NCBI RefSeq assembly: GCF_900107095.1
Contig: NZ_FNOR01000012.1
Location: 1-64,000 of the forward strand
Source: Collimonas sp. OK242
GTDB taxonomy: Bacteria > Pseudomonadota > Gammaproteobacteria > Burkholderiales > Burkholderiaceae_D
Direction of reading: 5' to 3'
DNA: 64,000 bases
Shown: positions 45,728-55,329 of the stretch, in pieces
Layout: each line of letters opens with the position of its first letter
Position numbering within the stretch: the stretch's first letter is position 1
Position numbers and translations under genes: made by a program
Notes under the pieces: model-generated
Database searches by the model: none
Told to the model about the DNA's origin: nothing
Seen by the model: the letters and a program-made list of their open reading frames with translations, nothing else

Positions 45728-46131
45728 ACGATAAAGTGAGTAAGTCCGAGCTTGTCGTATTGCCGCCGATCCCGGCCAAGCGCTATTTCACCATTGGCGA
45801 GGTGAGCGACCTGTGCGGTGTCAAGCCGCATGTGCTGCGTTACTGGGAACAGGAGTTTACCCAGCTTAAACCGGTTAAACGGCGTGGCAATCGCCGCTAT
45901 TACCAGCACCACGAGGTGTTGTTGATCCGCCGTATCCGTGAACTGCTGTACGAACACGGCTTCACCATCAGCGGCGCCCGTAACAAGCTCGATGGCCGCC
46001 TCGGCAGCAGCACGGAAGCCGAGCTTGCCGCCGAGCCCAAGCAAGACGAAATCAATCTTGTCGAAGTGCGTCGCGAACTGGAACAGATACTGGATTTGCT
46101 GATGCCCAAGGTAGCGCAAGCAGTTGAATGA
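45724..46131 (+). CDS. MerR-family transcriptional regulator
   Basis: The 135-residue protein has a MerR-type winged helix at its N-terminus ([70 protein letters not shown]) and a short helical C-terminus without Cys ligands. It is therefore not a metal sensor of the classical type. It overlaps ihfA by four bases, a conserved arrangement in Proteobacteria. Its regulon and ligand are unknown. Confidence 0.92.
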   Translation: MNDKVSKSELVVLPPIPAKRYFTIGEVSDLCGVKPHVLRYWEQEFTQLKPVKRRGNRRYYQHHEVLLIRRIRELLYEHGFTISGARNKLDGRLGSSTEAELAAEPKQDEINLVEVRRELEQILDLLMPKVAQAVE

Positions 46132-46146
46132 ATGCTGAAGAAACGA

Positions 46147-46168
46147 GGGAGAGAAATCTCCCTTTTTT
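46147..46168 (+). terminator. Rho-independent terminator of the thrS-ihfA-merR operon
   Basis: GGGAGA (46147-46152) pairs with TCTCCC (46157-46162) around a GAAA tetraloop, followed by six Ts. It lies 15 bp after the merR stop. Confidence 0.95.
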
Positions 46169-46230
46169 GTATTTGGAATATTGGACGTTATAAATATCTT
46201 TCTTTGCAATTTCACCGTTTTATCTGATCG

Positions 46231-46315
46231 GTTGAGGACAGAGTCGCCCAGAAAAGGGTAATTCGCCACGCTACGGTGGCTCTTAAACCCTACCCGGGCA
46301 GCTCTGTCCCGCAAA
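46231..46315 (+). repeat. Palindromic repeat element, copy 3 (REP-like, long form)
   Basis: It begins GTTGAGGACAGAGTCGCCCA, followed by GAAAAGGGTAATTCGCCACG ... CGGTGGCTCTTAAA and ends GCTCTGTCCCGC. It matches copy 1 in its first 35 bases and copies 1 and 2 in architecture. It ends 10 bp before the upp start codon. Confidence 0.75.
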
Positions 46316-46325
46316 AATTACACTT

Positions 46326-46976
46326 ATGCTCAGCGACCCGCGTTTCCCCAATCTTTTCATTCTTAACCATCCTCTGATCCAGCATAAGCTGACGCACATG
46401 CGGAGCAAGGAAACTTCCACCCGCACATTTCGTCAGCTGCTGCGTGAAATCACGCTGTTGATGGGGTATGAAATCACGCGTGACCTGCCGCTGACCACGC
46501 AGCTGATCGAGACGCCGATGCAAAGCATGGAAGCGCCGGTGATTGCGGGCCGCAAGCTGGCGGTGGTGCCGGTGTTGCGGGCAGGGATTGGCATGAGCGA
46601 TGGTTTGCTGGATCTGGTGCCTTCGGCGCGGGTCGGTCATATTGGCGTGTATCGCGATCCTGCGACGCATCAGCCGGTTGAATATCTGGTGCGTTTGCCG
46701 GATTTGGCGGAGCGTATCTTTATCGTGTGCGATCCGATGGTGGCGACTGGCAATTCGGCGGTACATGCGGTCGATGTGCTGAAGAAGCGCGGCGTCAGCG
46801 ACGAGCAAATCATCTTCCTGGCGCTGGTGGCTGCACCCGAAGGCGTGCAGGTATTCCAGAATGCGCATCCAGGAGTCAAGTTGTATGTGGCGAGCCTGGA
46901 TTCGCATCTGGACGAACACGCGTACATCGTTCCTGGTTTGGGCGATGCCGGCGATCGTATTTTCGGCACCAAATAA
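46326..46976 (+). CDS. upp: Uracil phosphoribosyltransferase
   Basis: The 216-residue protein converts uracil and PRPP to UMP. It starts [39 protein letters not shown] and contains [29 protein letters not shown], the PRPP loop [24 protein letters not shown] and the C-terminal uracil-binding [17 protein letters not shown]. There is no visible Shine-Dalgarno sequence, because a palindromic repeat fills the space directly upstream. It is a single gene after the operon terminator. Confidence 0.96.
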   Translation: MLSDPRFPNLFILNHPLIQHKLTHMRSKETSTRTFRQLLREITLLMGYEITRDLPLTTQLIETPMQSMEAPVIAGRKLAVVPVLRAGIGMSDGLLDLVPSARVGHIGVYRDPATHQPVEYLVRLPDLAERIFIVCDPMVATGNSAVHAVDVLKKRGVSDEQIIFLALVAAPEGVQVFQNAHPGVKLYVASLDSHLDEHAYIVPGLGDAGDRIFGTK

Positions 46977-46990
46977 GCCGCAGTTAAATG

Positions 46991-47035
46991 GGGGCATAGT
47001 TCTTTTCGCGTCCTTTGCGAAAATTACTCTGACCC
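46991..47035 (-). repeat. Palindromic repeat element, copy 4 (related variant)
   Basis: On the minus strand it reads GGGGTCAGAGTAATTTTCGC ... GCGAAAAGAACTATGCCCC. It has outer GGGG/CCCC and inner TTCGC/GCGAA stems. It shares GG-CAGAGTAATT-TCG with copies 2 and 3 and lies between upp and the DJ-1-like gene. Confidence 0.6.
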
Positions 47036-47081
47036 CACACACGGACCACGGAGTGCATCCCGTGGCAGTCGGGAATATAAA

Positions 47082-47759
47082 TCACCCTAATAATTTCAAC
47101 ACCTGCTCCGCCACAGCAACCGAAGACGCCGGATTCTGCCCGGTAATCAAATTACCATCGGTAACCGCATAACTCTGCCAATCGGCCAACTTGCTGTAAT
47201 TCCCGCCCAGCCGTTTCAACTCCGCTTCCACCAAAAACGGCACAATATCCGTCAATTGCACAGCCGCTTCCTCGCTGTCTGAAAAGCCGGTAACCTTCTT
47301 ACCCTTCACCAGCGGGCTGCCGTCTGCAACGCGCGCATGCCGCAGTACGCCAGGTGCGTGGCATACCGCCGATACCGGCTTACCCGCGGCATACATGGTT
47401 TCGATCAATGCAATCGAATCCTTGTCTTCCGCCAAATCCCACAATGGCCCGTGGCCGCCCGGATAGAACACGGCGTCATAAGATGCAGCTTGCACGCTCG
47501 ACAGTTTAATGGTCGATGCCAATGCCGCCTGTGCCGCCGCATCTTTGCGAAACCGTTCAGTGGCCTCGGTTTGCGCATCGGCTTCGTCGCTTTTCGGATC
47601 GAGCGGCGGTTGTCCGCCTTGCGGCGATGCCAGCGTGATGGCGGCGCCGGCATCCAGGAAGGCGTAGTAAGGCGCCGCAAATTCTTCCAGCCAGAAACCG
47701 GTCTTCTTGCCAGTGTCGCCCAACTGGTCGTGGGAGGTAAGCACCATTAATATTTTCAT
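47082..47759 (-). CDS. DJ-1/PfpI-superfamily protein
   Basis: The 225-residue protein has the type-1 glutamine-amidotransferase-like fold of DJ-1/PfpI/Hsp31 proteins: MKILMVLTSHDQLGDTGKKTGFWLEEFAAPYYAFLDAGAAITLASPQGGQPPLDP, DAVFYPGGHGPLWDL and the nucleophile elbow AVCHAPGVL (Cys near residue 133). Such proteins act as glyoxalases, deglycases or chaperones on aldehyde-damaged targets. It is the last gene of a minus-strand group tetR-adh-reductase-DJ1, with a 34-bp spacer, which supports a role in electrophile detoxification. Confidence 0.9.
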   Translation of the reverse strand: MKILMVLTSHDQLGDTGKKTGFWLEEFAAPYYAFLDAGAAITLASPQGGQPPLDPKSDEADAQTEATERFRKDAAAQAALASTIKLSSVQAASYDAVFYPGGHGPLWDLAEDKDSIALIETMYAAGKPVSAVCHAPGVLRHARVADGSPLVKGKKVTGFSDSEEAAVQLTDIVPFLVEAELKRLGGNYSKLADWQSYAVTDGNLITGQNPASSVAVAEQVLKLLG

Positions 47760-47793
47760 CTGAATTCCTTTCGAGTGTGTGTTGCCTGATGTT

Positions 47794-48837
47794 TCATTCG
47801 TCGCCGGCGCGTATCACCAGCTTGCCGAAGTTCTTGCCTTCCAGCAGGCCGATAAAGGCTTGCGGCGCATTCTCCAGACCGTCGACGATATCTTCCCGGT
47901 ATTTGATTTTCCCGGCGGCGGCCCAGCCGCTCATCTCCTGGAAGAACTCCAGGTAACGATGGTTGTAGTCGAAGATGATGAAACCTTGCATCTTGATACG
48001 GCGTACCAGCAGTCTGCCCATCAGTCCTGGCAGATTGTCCGGTCCTTGCGGCTTGTCGGTGGCGTTATAGTTGGCGATCAGGCCGCATACCGGTACCCGC
48101 GCGCGCTCATTCAGCAGGGGCAGCACGGCGCTGAAGACGGCGCCGCCGACGTTTTCAAAATACACATCGATGCCTTTATCGCAGGCGGCGGCAAGCTGTT
48201 GCGGGAAATCGGCGGTGCGATGGTCTACGCAGGCGTCAAAACCCAGTTCTTCCACCGCATACTTGCACTTGTCGGCGCCGCCGGCGATGCCGACTACGCG
48301 GCAACCCTTGATCTTGGCGATCTGCCCGACCACCGAACCCACGGCGCCGGTAGCGGCTGCCACCACCACGGTTTCGCCGGCTTGCGGCTGGCCGATGTCG
48401 AGCAAGCCCATGTAGGCGGTGAAACCGGGCATGCCAAGCAGGCCCAAGGCGTAGGATGGCTTGCCGAGCTTGGCGTCAAGTTTGGTCAGGCCCTTGCCGT
48501 CCGACAGCTCGTAGTCCTGCCAGCCGCTGTAACCGAGGACCAGGTCCCCGGCTTTGTAGTCGGCATGTCCGGACGCTGCGACCCGCGACACGGTGCCGCC
48601 GACCATCACTTCGCCGACCGCGACCGGCGGCGCATAAGAAGGAGCGTCGCTCATGCGGCCGCGCATGTAGGGATCGAGCGACAGGTAGACGGTGCGCAGC
48701 AATACCTGGCCGGCGCCAGGCGTGGGCACCGGGCTTTCATCGATCTTGAAATTATTGGCAGTCGGCGCGCCGTGCGGGCGCGCGGCCAGCAGGATGCGGC
48801 GATTGATTGTCGTGCTCTGGGTTGTATTTTGCGACAT
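47794..48837 (-). CDS. NADP-dependent MDR-family reductase (CurA/zinc-free alkenal reductase-like)
   Basis: This is a 347-residue medium-chain dehydrogenase/reductase without the zinc ligands. It has an N-terminal GroES-like domain (PTANNFKIDESPVPTPGAGQVLLRTVYLSLDPYMRGRMSD) and a Rossmann domain with the AAATGAVGSVVGQIAKIKGCRVVGIAGG nucleotide-binding motif. The pattern is that of CurA or leukotriene-B4-dehydrogenase-like enzymes, which reduce alpha,beta-unsaturated aldehydes and ketones with NADPH. It lies between an alcohol dehydrogenase and a DJ-1-like gene, all downstream of a NemR-like regulator. Confidence 0.92.
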   Translation of the reverse strand: MSQNTTQSTTINRRILLAARPHGAPTANNFKIDESPVPTPGAGQVLLRTVYLSLDPYMRGRMSDAPSYAPPVAVGEVMVGGTVSRVAASGHADYKAGDLVLGYSGWQDYELSDGKGLTKLDAKLGKPSYALGLLGMPGFTAYMGLLDIGQPQAGETVVVAAATGAVGSVVGQIAKIKGCRVVGIAGGADKCKYAVEELGFDACVDHRTADFPQQLAAACDKGIDVYFENVGGAVFSAVLPLLNERARVPVCGLIANYNATDKPQGPDNLPGLMGRLLVRRIKMQGFIIFDYNHRYLEFFQEMSGWAAAGKIKYREDIVDGLENAPQAFIGLLEGKNFGKLVIRAGDE

Positions 48838-48923
48838 GTTGGCTACTCCTTCGGTGGAATAAGTGCCGGCGATGTTCTGCCGGCATGGGTGAAATCAGCC
48901 AGAGATTAGATTGGATGTCAAAT

Positions 48924-50081
48924 TTACAAGGCGGCTTCGAGGATAGTGCGGCTGACAGCCAGAGTATGGTCCCGATGCTCGCCCAGTGCTGTCATGCCGT
49001 GTTTGTCCAGCTGCCCGAGCACGGTCTCGACCGCGCCCTGGCCTAGTTCATAGTCCGACAGCCGGGTCTTGATGCCCAGGCTTTCAAAGAAATCGCGGGT
49101 GCGTCCGATGGCCAGATCGATGCGCGCATCTTCGCTGCCTTCAGTGATTTGCCAGACGCGCTCGGCGTATTGCAGCAGCTTGGCGCGTTTGCTGTTGCGC
49201 CGGACGGACAGCAATGAAGGCAGCACGATCGCCAGCGTGCGGGCATGATCGATATCGTATTGTGCAGTCAGTTCATGGCCCAGCATGTGCGTGGCCCAGT
49301 CTTGCGGCACGCCGGCGCCGATCAGACCGTTGAGCGCCAGGGTGGCCACCCACATCAGGTTGGCGCGGGCGTCGTAGTCGTTCGGCTCGGCCAGCACGCG
49401 CGGTCCGGTTTCGATCAGGCTCAGCAGCAGCCCTTCGGCAAAACGATCTTGCACCTGGCCTTGCACCGGATAAGTCAGGTATTGCTCGACGGTGTGGACA
49501 AACGCGTCGACCACGCCGTTGGCAATCTGGCGCTCTGGCAGCGTGAAAGTCTTGCTCGGATCGAGGATAGAGAATTGCGGAAATACCAGCGGGCTGTGGA
49601 ACGCCAGCTTGGCCTGTATCGATTTGCGGGTGACGACGCCGCCGTTATTCATTTCCGATCCGGTGGCCGGCAATGTCAGCACGCTGCCAAAGGGCAGGGC
49701 GCGGGTGATGTTGGCGCCGCGCTGGACGGCGATGTCCCATGGTTCGCCATCAAAGTTCGCCGCGGCTGCGACGAATTTGGTGCCATCGATGACTGAACCG
49801 CCGCCGACCGCCAGCAGGAAGTCGATGTTCTCGGCGCGCACCTGAGCCACTGCCTGCATCAGCGTTTCATAACTCGGGTTGGGCTCGATACCGGCAAATT
49901 CATGAATCTCGCGCTGGCCGAGCGCGGCTTTGACTTCAGCCAGGGTGCCGGTTTTCTGAGCGCTGGAGCCGCCGTACAGAATCAGTACGCGGGCGTCGTG
50001 GGGAACCAGATCGGCTAGCTTGGCGATGGTGTCGCGGCCAAAAACGATCTTGGTGGGATTGTAGAATTCAAAATTCAGCAT
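48924..50081 (-). CDS. Iron-containing alcohol dehydrogenase (YqhD-like)
   Basis: The 385-residue group III dehydrogenase starts MLNFEFYNPTKIVFGRDTIAKLADLVPHDARVLILYGG. It has the GGGSVIDGTKFVAAAA nucleotide loop, the LPATGSEMNNGGVV motif, and metal-binding His residues in the DAFVHTVEQYL and HMLGHELTAQYDIDHARTLAIVLP regions. This is the layout of YqhD/butanol-dehydrogenase-type aldehyde reductases using NADPH. It follows the NemR-like regulator by 69 bp and precedes the MDR reductase by 86 bp, fitting an aldehyde-stress operon. Confidence 0.92.
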   Translation of the reverse strand: MLNFEFYNPTKIVFGRDTIAKLADLVPHDARVLILYGGSSAQKTGTLAEVKAALGQREIHEFAGIEPNPSYETLMQAVAQVRAENIDFLLAVGGGSVIDGTKFVAAAANFDGEPWDIAVQRGANITRALPFGSVLTLPATGSEMNNGGVVTRKSIQAKLAFHSPLVFPQFSILDPSKTFTLPERQIANGVVDAFVHTVEQYLTYPVQGQVQDRFAEGLLLSLIETGPRVLAEPNDYDARANLMWVATLALNGLIGAGVPQDWATHMLGHELTAQYDIDHARTLAIVLPSLLSVRRNSKRAKLLQYAERVWQITEGSEDARIDLAIGRTRDFFESLGIKTRLSDYELGQGAVETVLGQLDKHGMTALGEHRDHTLAVSRTILEAAL

Positions 50082-50150
50082 GCGGATTCCTTCAAAAGTA
50101 GACCGCTCAACTAATCGAGCGGTAAAAAAAGCACGGACTTGCAGCGTGCT

Positions 50151-50780
50151 TCAGGTTGGTGTCGGTGCTGTCGATGGTGTCGCTACCGTCAGGACATCCA
50201 AGGTAATTTCCATGGCGTTGTCGAGCGCGCTGCGATCTTGCTGGAGCTTGGCCAGCAGGCTGGCGCCCAGCCATAGCTGGTAAAGCATTTGCGCGGTTTT
50301 TTGCGGTTCCAGTTCAACCCGCAGGGAGCCGTCGGCGATCCCTTCGGCGATGCAGTCCGCCAGGCGCGCCATCACTTGCCGCGTGCCTTCGCACAAAACC
50401 AGGCGCATGTCATCCGACAGGTCGGCGACCTCGGCGCTGAGTTTGACTACCAGGCACTTGTCCATGGCTTCTGCGCCCGATTGCGTATCGAGCCAGTGAC
50501 TCCAGTAACGCAGCAAACGTTCGCGGGCAGACTCTTGCGCCGGCTGCACTGCAATCTGCAGGACTTCTTCCAGCGCTTGCAGGTAGTCGTCCACATACTG
50601 CTCCATCAGCGCCCGGCCGTATTGTTCCTTCGATTCGAAGTAATGGTAGAAGGAGCCCTTGGGTATCGCCGCCGCACTCAATATCTCGCTGAGCCCGACG
50701 CCCGAGAAGCCTTTGACGGCAATGATTTTTTGGCCGGCGTCCAGGATGTGGCGCTTGGTTGTATCGTAGTTTGCTCTCAT
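50151..50780 (-). CDS. TetR-family regulator, NemR-like (electrophile-sensing)
   Basis: The 209-residue protein has an N-terminal TetR helix-turn-helix (TKRHILDAGQKIIAVKGFSGVGLSEILSAAAIPKGSFYHYFESKEQY). The core segment MDKCLVVKLSAEVADLSDDMR resembles the redox-cysteine region of NemR, which reacts with hypochlorite, quinones and glyoxals. A perfect inverted repeat of NemR type lies 20 bp upstream of its start. It heads a minus-strand group of dehydrogenase, reductase and DJ-1-like genes that it probably represses together with itself. Confidence 0.88.
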   Translation of the reverse strand: MRANYDTTKRHILDAGQKIIAVKGFSGVGLSEILSAAAIPKGSFYHYFESKEQYGRALMEQYVDDYLQALEEVLQIAVQPAQESARERLLRYWSHWLDTQSGAEAMDKCLVVKLSAEVADLSDDMRLVLCEGTRQVMARLADCIAEGIADGSLRVELEPQKTAQMLYQLWLGASLLAKLQQDRSALDNAMEITLDVLTVATPSTAPTPT

Positions 50781-50800
50781 GATCTTTGCATTCTAATCTA

Positions 50801-50821
50801 AATTAGACCGGTCGTCTAATT
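50801..50821. promoter_or_regulatory. Operator candidate for the NemR-like regulator
   Basis: AATTAGAC (50801-50808) and GTCTAATT (50814-50821) form a perfect 8-bp inverted repeat around CGGTC. The core TAGACCGGTCGTCTA closely resembles the E. coli NemR box (TAGACC...GGTCTA, from memory). Confidence 0.75.
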
Positions 50822-51002
50822 TGATCTGGCTTTATCGTGCTTACAGTACGGAAAATCGCTATCGATTCGATACCTGAGGTCACGCCTGTCGTGCTTTGGC
50901 GATGGCTACCCATGCCAATGCATATCCGTTATGCTAGTGAAGCTTATTGTGCAATTTTCTTGTCTGAAGGTTCGCATCCCTATACTAATTTCAGCGCCGC
51001 CC

Positions 51003-51953
51003 ATGACATCCCGTACCAATCACCACCTCGATACCTACTTGTTACGCGTTTTGCACACCTTGCTGGTGGAAAAGAGCGTATCGCGCACCGCGATCAAGCT
51101 GGGACAATCGCAGCCGACCATCAGCAATACGCTCAAGCGCCTGCGTGAGCTGACCGGCGACGCCATCCTGGTGCGCGGCAAGACTGGCATGGTGCCTACC
51201 GAACGCGGGCAGGAATTGCTGGCGCTGGCGAAACAGGGATTGGAAATCATCGAGAGAATCGCTGCGCCGGTGGCGGCCTTTGAGGCCGACAGCACGGCGC
51301 GGGTATTCCATATCGCCACGCCGGATTATCTGAACATGCTGCTGATTCCGTCCATCATCGAGCAGCTGCGCCGGCGCGCGCCCGGCGCCAGCCTGATGGT
51401 GCATGCGCTGGACGCCAATCTGGACTACGCCAATGCACTGGAAAATGGCCGCTTCGACCTGGTGATCGGCAACTGGCCTGATCCGCCCGAGCATCTGCAT
51501 CTGGCGCAATTGTTCGACGACGATGTGGTCTGCATGATGCATCGCGATCATCCGGTCGCCAAGAAGGGCCTGACCCTGAAGTATTATCTGGAAATGCCGC
51601 ATCTGGCGCCTACGCCCTATATTGAAGGGCACCGCAGCGGCATCGATGCTGCCTTGGCCGAGCAAGGCTTGAAGCGCAACGTGCAGGTGACGATTCCGTA
51701 TTTCGCCCTGGTGCCGCATGTGCTGGCGAAATCGGATTTGATTTTCACCACCGGCCGGCAATTTGCCGAGCACGTTATCGCGGATTGGCCGATAGGCATG
51801 TTTACACTGCCTTTCGATATGCCGAAGATGCGTTTTTACATGCTGTGGCATGCGCGCTCGCATGTGGCGCCGGATGTGGTGTGGCTGCGGCGGCTGATTG
51901 CCGAGGTGTCGGCTGACCTAGGCAAGTCGGGCAGCAAAAAACCCGCTCCGTAA
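51003..51953 (+). CDS. LysR-family transcriptional regulator
   Basis: The 316-residue protein starts at 51003 (MTSRTNHHLDTYLLRVLHTLLVEKSVSRTAIKLGQSQPTISNTLKRLRELTGDAILVRGKTGMVPTERG), giving a standard LysR winged helix. The effector domain (from about residue 95, RVFHIATPDYLNMLLIPSIIEQLRRRAPG) is of the LeuO/NodD-like subgroup. A longer frame to 50931 lacks LysR-like residues. It is divergent from the NemR-like regulator. Ribosome-binding site weak. Regulon unknown. Confidence 0.88.
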   Translation: MTSRTNHHLDTYLLRVLHTLLVEKSVSRTAIKLGQSQPTISNTLKRLRELTGDAILVRGKTGMVPTERGQELLALAKQGLEIIERIAAPVAAFEADSTARVFHIATPDYLNMLLIPSIIEQLRRRAPGASLMVHALDANLDYANALENGRFDLVIGNWPDPPEHLHLAQLFDDDVVCMMHRDHPVAKKGLTLKYYLEMPHLAPTPYIEGHRSGIDAALAEQGLKRNVQVTIPYFALVPHVLAKSDLIFTTGRQFAEHVIADWPIGMFTLPFDMPKMRFYMLWHARSHVAPDVVWLRRLIAEVSADLGKSGSKKPAP

Positions 51954-51979
51954 ATCCTTGGACGTTCTACGGAAGCGGG
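51935..51979 (-). terminator. Rho-independent terminator of the Old Yellow Enzyme gene
   Basis: Read on the minus strand, CCCGCTTCCGTA pairs with TACGGAGCGGG (one bulge) and is followed by six Ts. The hairpin overlaps the stop codon of the convergent LysR gene. Confidence 0.85.
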
Positions 51980-52021
51980 CCCTGGGCCAAATAATGACGG
52001 CAACACTATTTCAGTGTTTCC

Positions 52022-53152
<1,131 letters not shown>

Positions 53153-54949
53153 TTATGCGTCGACCAGGCCGTTGAACTGCAATGCCGCCAGGCTGGCGTA
53201 CAAGCCGTTTTGCGCGACCAGTTCGGCGTGATTGCCGGTTTCGACTATGTGGCCGTGCTCCAGCACGATGATGCGATCGGCGCGCTGCACGGTAGCCAGG
53301 CGATGGGCGATGACCAGGGTGGTGCGGCCGACCATCGCCGCTTCCAGTGCGCCTTGTACCGCGCGTTCAGACTCGGCGTCGAGCGCGCTGGTGGCTTCGT
53401 CCAGCAGCAACAGCGGCGGATTCTTCAACAGTGCGCGGGCAATCGCAATGCGTTGCCGCTGCCCGCCGGACAAGCGTACGCCGCGCTCGCCGAGGAAGGC
53501 TTGGTAACCCTCCGGCAAGCGTTCAATGAACTCATGGGCGGCGGCCATTTTTGCTGCAGCGATGACTTCAGCGTCGCTGGCGCCGACCCGGCCGTAGCGA
53601 ATATTCTCCATCGCATTGGCGGAGAAGATGATGGTGTCTTGCGGCACAATGCCGATGGCATTGCGCAAGGTATGCAGGTCGAGGTATTTGATGTCGACGC
53701 CATCGAGCTTGACGCTGCCTTGCTGCGGATCGTAAAAGCGCAGCAGCAGCTGGAACAGGGTGGTTTTACCGGCGCCGGAAGGACCGACCACGGCGACGGT
53801 TTCACCCGGCCGGATGTCTAGCGACAGGCCAGACAGGGCGGCGCTCTCCGGCCGCGACGGATAGCGGAAACTGATGTTTTCCAGGGTCAAAGCGGCGCCT
53901 TGCGCGGTGCGCGGCGGCAGCGTATCCGGCAGCAACACGGATTGCACCGGCGACTGCGCTGACAATAATTCGAGCAGCCGTTCAGTGGCGCCCGCGGCGC
54001 GCTGGGCGTCGCCCATGACTTCGGCCAAGGCGCCAATGGAACCCGCCAGCAAGGCTGCGTACAAGATGAACTGGCCGAGTTCGCCACCGCTCATGCGGCC
54101 CTGAACCACGGCGTGGGCGCCCAGCCAGAGCACAAACACGATGGCGCCGAACACCAGCAGGATCGCCATCATGGTCAGCAGGGAACGCGCGCGTATGCGC
54201 TCCATCGCCGTGCCGAACGCATTTTCAATCGAGACGTCGAAGCGCTGCGCTTCAATATTTTCGTGGGTGAAGGCCTGCACCGTCGGCATCGCATTGAGAA
54301 TCTCGCCAGCCATCGCCGAAGCATCGGCAACCCGGTCCTGCGAGGCGCGCGACAGCTTGCGCACGCGGCGGCCGTACCAGACGATCGGCAGCACCACCAG
54401 CGCCAGCATGACCAGGATGATCGCACTCAGCTTGACGCTGGTGATGAATAGCATAATCATGCCGCCGGTGAACAGCAGGGCGTTGCGCAAGGCCATTGAA
54501 ATACTGGTGCCGACCAGCGCCTGGATCAATGTGGTATCGGTGGTGATACGCGACAGCACTTCGCCGGTCTTGGTGGTTTCAAAGAACTGCGGGCTTTGCG
54601 TGACGACGTGCGAGTAGACCGCGCTGCGCAAGTCCGCCGTGACCCGCTCGCCAAGCCAGGACACCATGTAAAAGCGCGCTGCGGTGGCGACTCCCAACAC
54701 GCAGGCGACGCCGAACAAGGCCAGGAAATACAGGTCGATATGATTGGCGCCCTGAATGCCGCCGGTGCTGAAGCCCAGATCGATCATCTGCCGGAATGCG
54801 TAGGGAATTGCCAGAGTAGCGCCGGCGGCCACCAGCAGGGCCAGGCTGGCCATCACAAATTGCCGTTTATACGGGGCCAGGAAGGGAACCAGCCCTATGA
54901 GCGTGCTCAGACTGCGTTTTTGAGGTTCTTTGGAAGTTATGGTTGTCAT
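53153..54949 (-). CDS. ABC exporter half-transporter (MsbA-related)
   Basis: The 598-residue protein starts at the ATG of MTTITSKEPQKRSLSTLIG; the earlier TTG is unlikely. An N-terminal six-helix domain (about residues 20-310) is followed by an ATPase domain with Walker A GPSGAGKTT, signature LSGGQRQRIAIARALL, Walker B LLLLDEATSALD and the H-loop VIAHRL. It would work as a homodimer and export a lipid or hydrophobic compound. It is 21 bp upstream of the OYE gene on the same strand, so the two may be co-transcribed. Confidence 0.92.
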   Translation of the reverse strand: MTTITSKEPQKRSLSTLIGLVPFLAPYKRQFVMASLALLVAAGATLAIPYAFRQMIDLGFSTGGIQGANHIDLYFLALFGVACVLGVATAARFYMVSWLGERVTADLRSAVYSHVVTQSPQFFETTKTGEVLSRITTDTTLIQALVGTSISMALRNALLFTGGMIMLFITSVKLSAIILVMLALVVLPIVWYGRRVRKLSRASQDRVADASAMAGEILNAMPTVQAFTHENIEAQRFDVSIENAFGTAMERIRARSLLTMMAILLVFGAIVFVLWLGAHAVVQGRMSGGELGQFILYAALLAGSIGALAEVMGDAQRAAGATERLLELLSAQSPVQSVLLPDTLPPRTAQGAALTLENISFRYPSRPESAALSGLSLDIRPGETVAVVGPSGAGKTTLFQLLLRFYDPQQGSVKLDGVDIKYLDLHTLRNAIGIVPQDTIIFSANAMENIRYGRVGASDAEVIAAAKMAAAHEFIERLPEGYQAFLGERGVRLSGGQRQRIAIARALLKNPPLLLLDEATSALDAESERAVQGALEAAMVGRTTLVIAHRLATVQRADRIIVLEHGHIVETGNHAELVAQNGLYASLAALQFNGLVDA

Positions 54950-55329
54950 GTCGGTTTCAGTAGGGGGCAGCGCAATTCGCTGCAAGCTTCGTCTGGCAAG
55001 CCTATTGCAAGGTCTTGCGACGGGATCTTACGACGAGACTTTGAAAAAAATGTATTCGTGGCAATATTTCATCTGTTCGTATTGCAATCGGTTAAGAGTC
55101 CGGCTCCAAATCGCCTGAAATATGCATTCATGCGCATTCTCTTGAAAGGGAACTTCATCCATCAAACGAATATCGATATACTTTGTACAGCGTGCCTGGT
55201 TTTGCGCAGCAGTTTGCGTTTGCTAGTGTAGTGGATGTTGCGCCATAGCGCAGGCTCTCAATGGAGCGGAACCGAATTCTTGTAGTGAAATGTGTGATTT
55301 CTTAATGATTGCCATCTCAGGAGAATCCT
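54950..55329. other. Intergenic region between the ABC exporter and egtD
   Basis: The 380-bp spacer separates divergent genes. I see no small gene, palindrome or clear promoter in it other than the AGGAG site that sets the egtD start. Confidence 0.5.
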
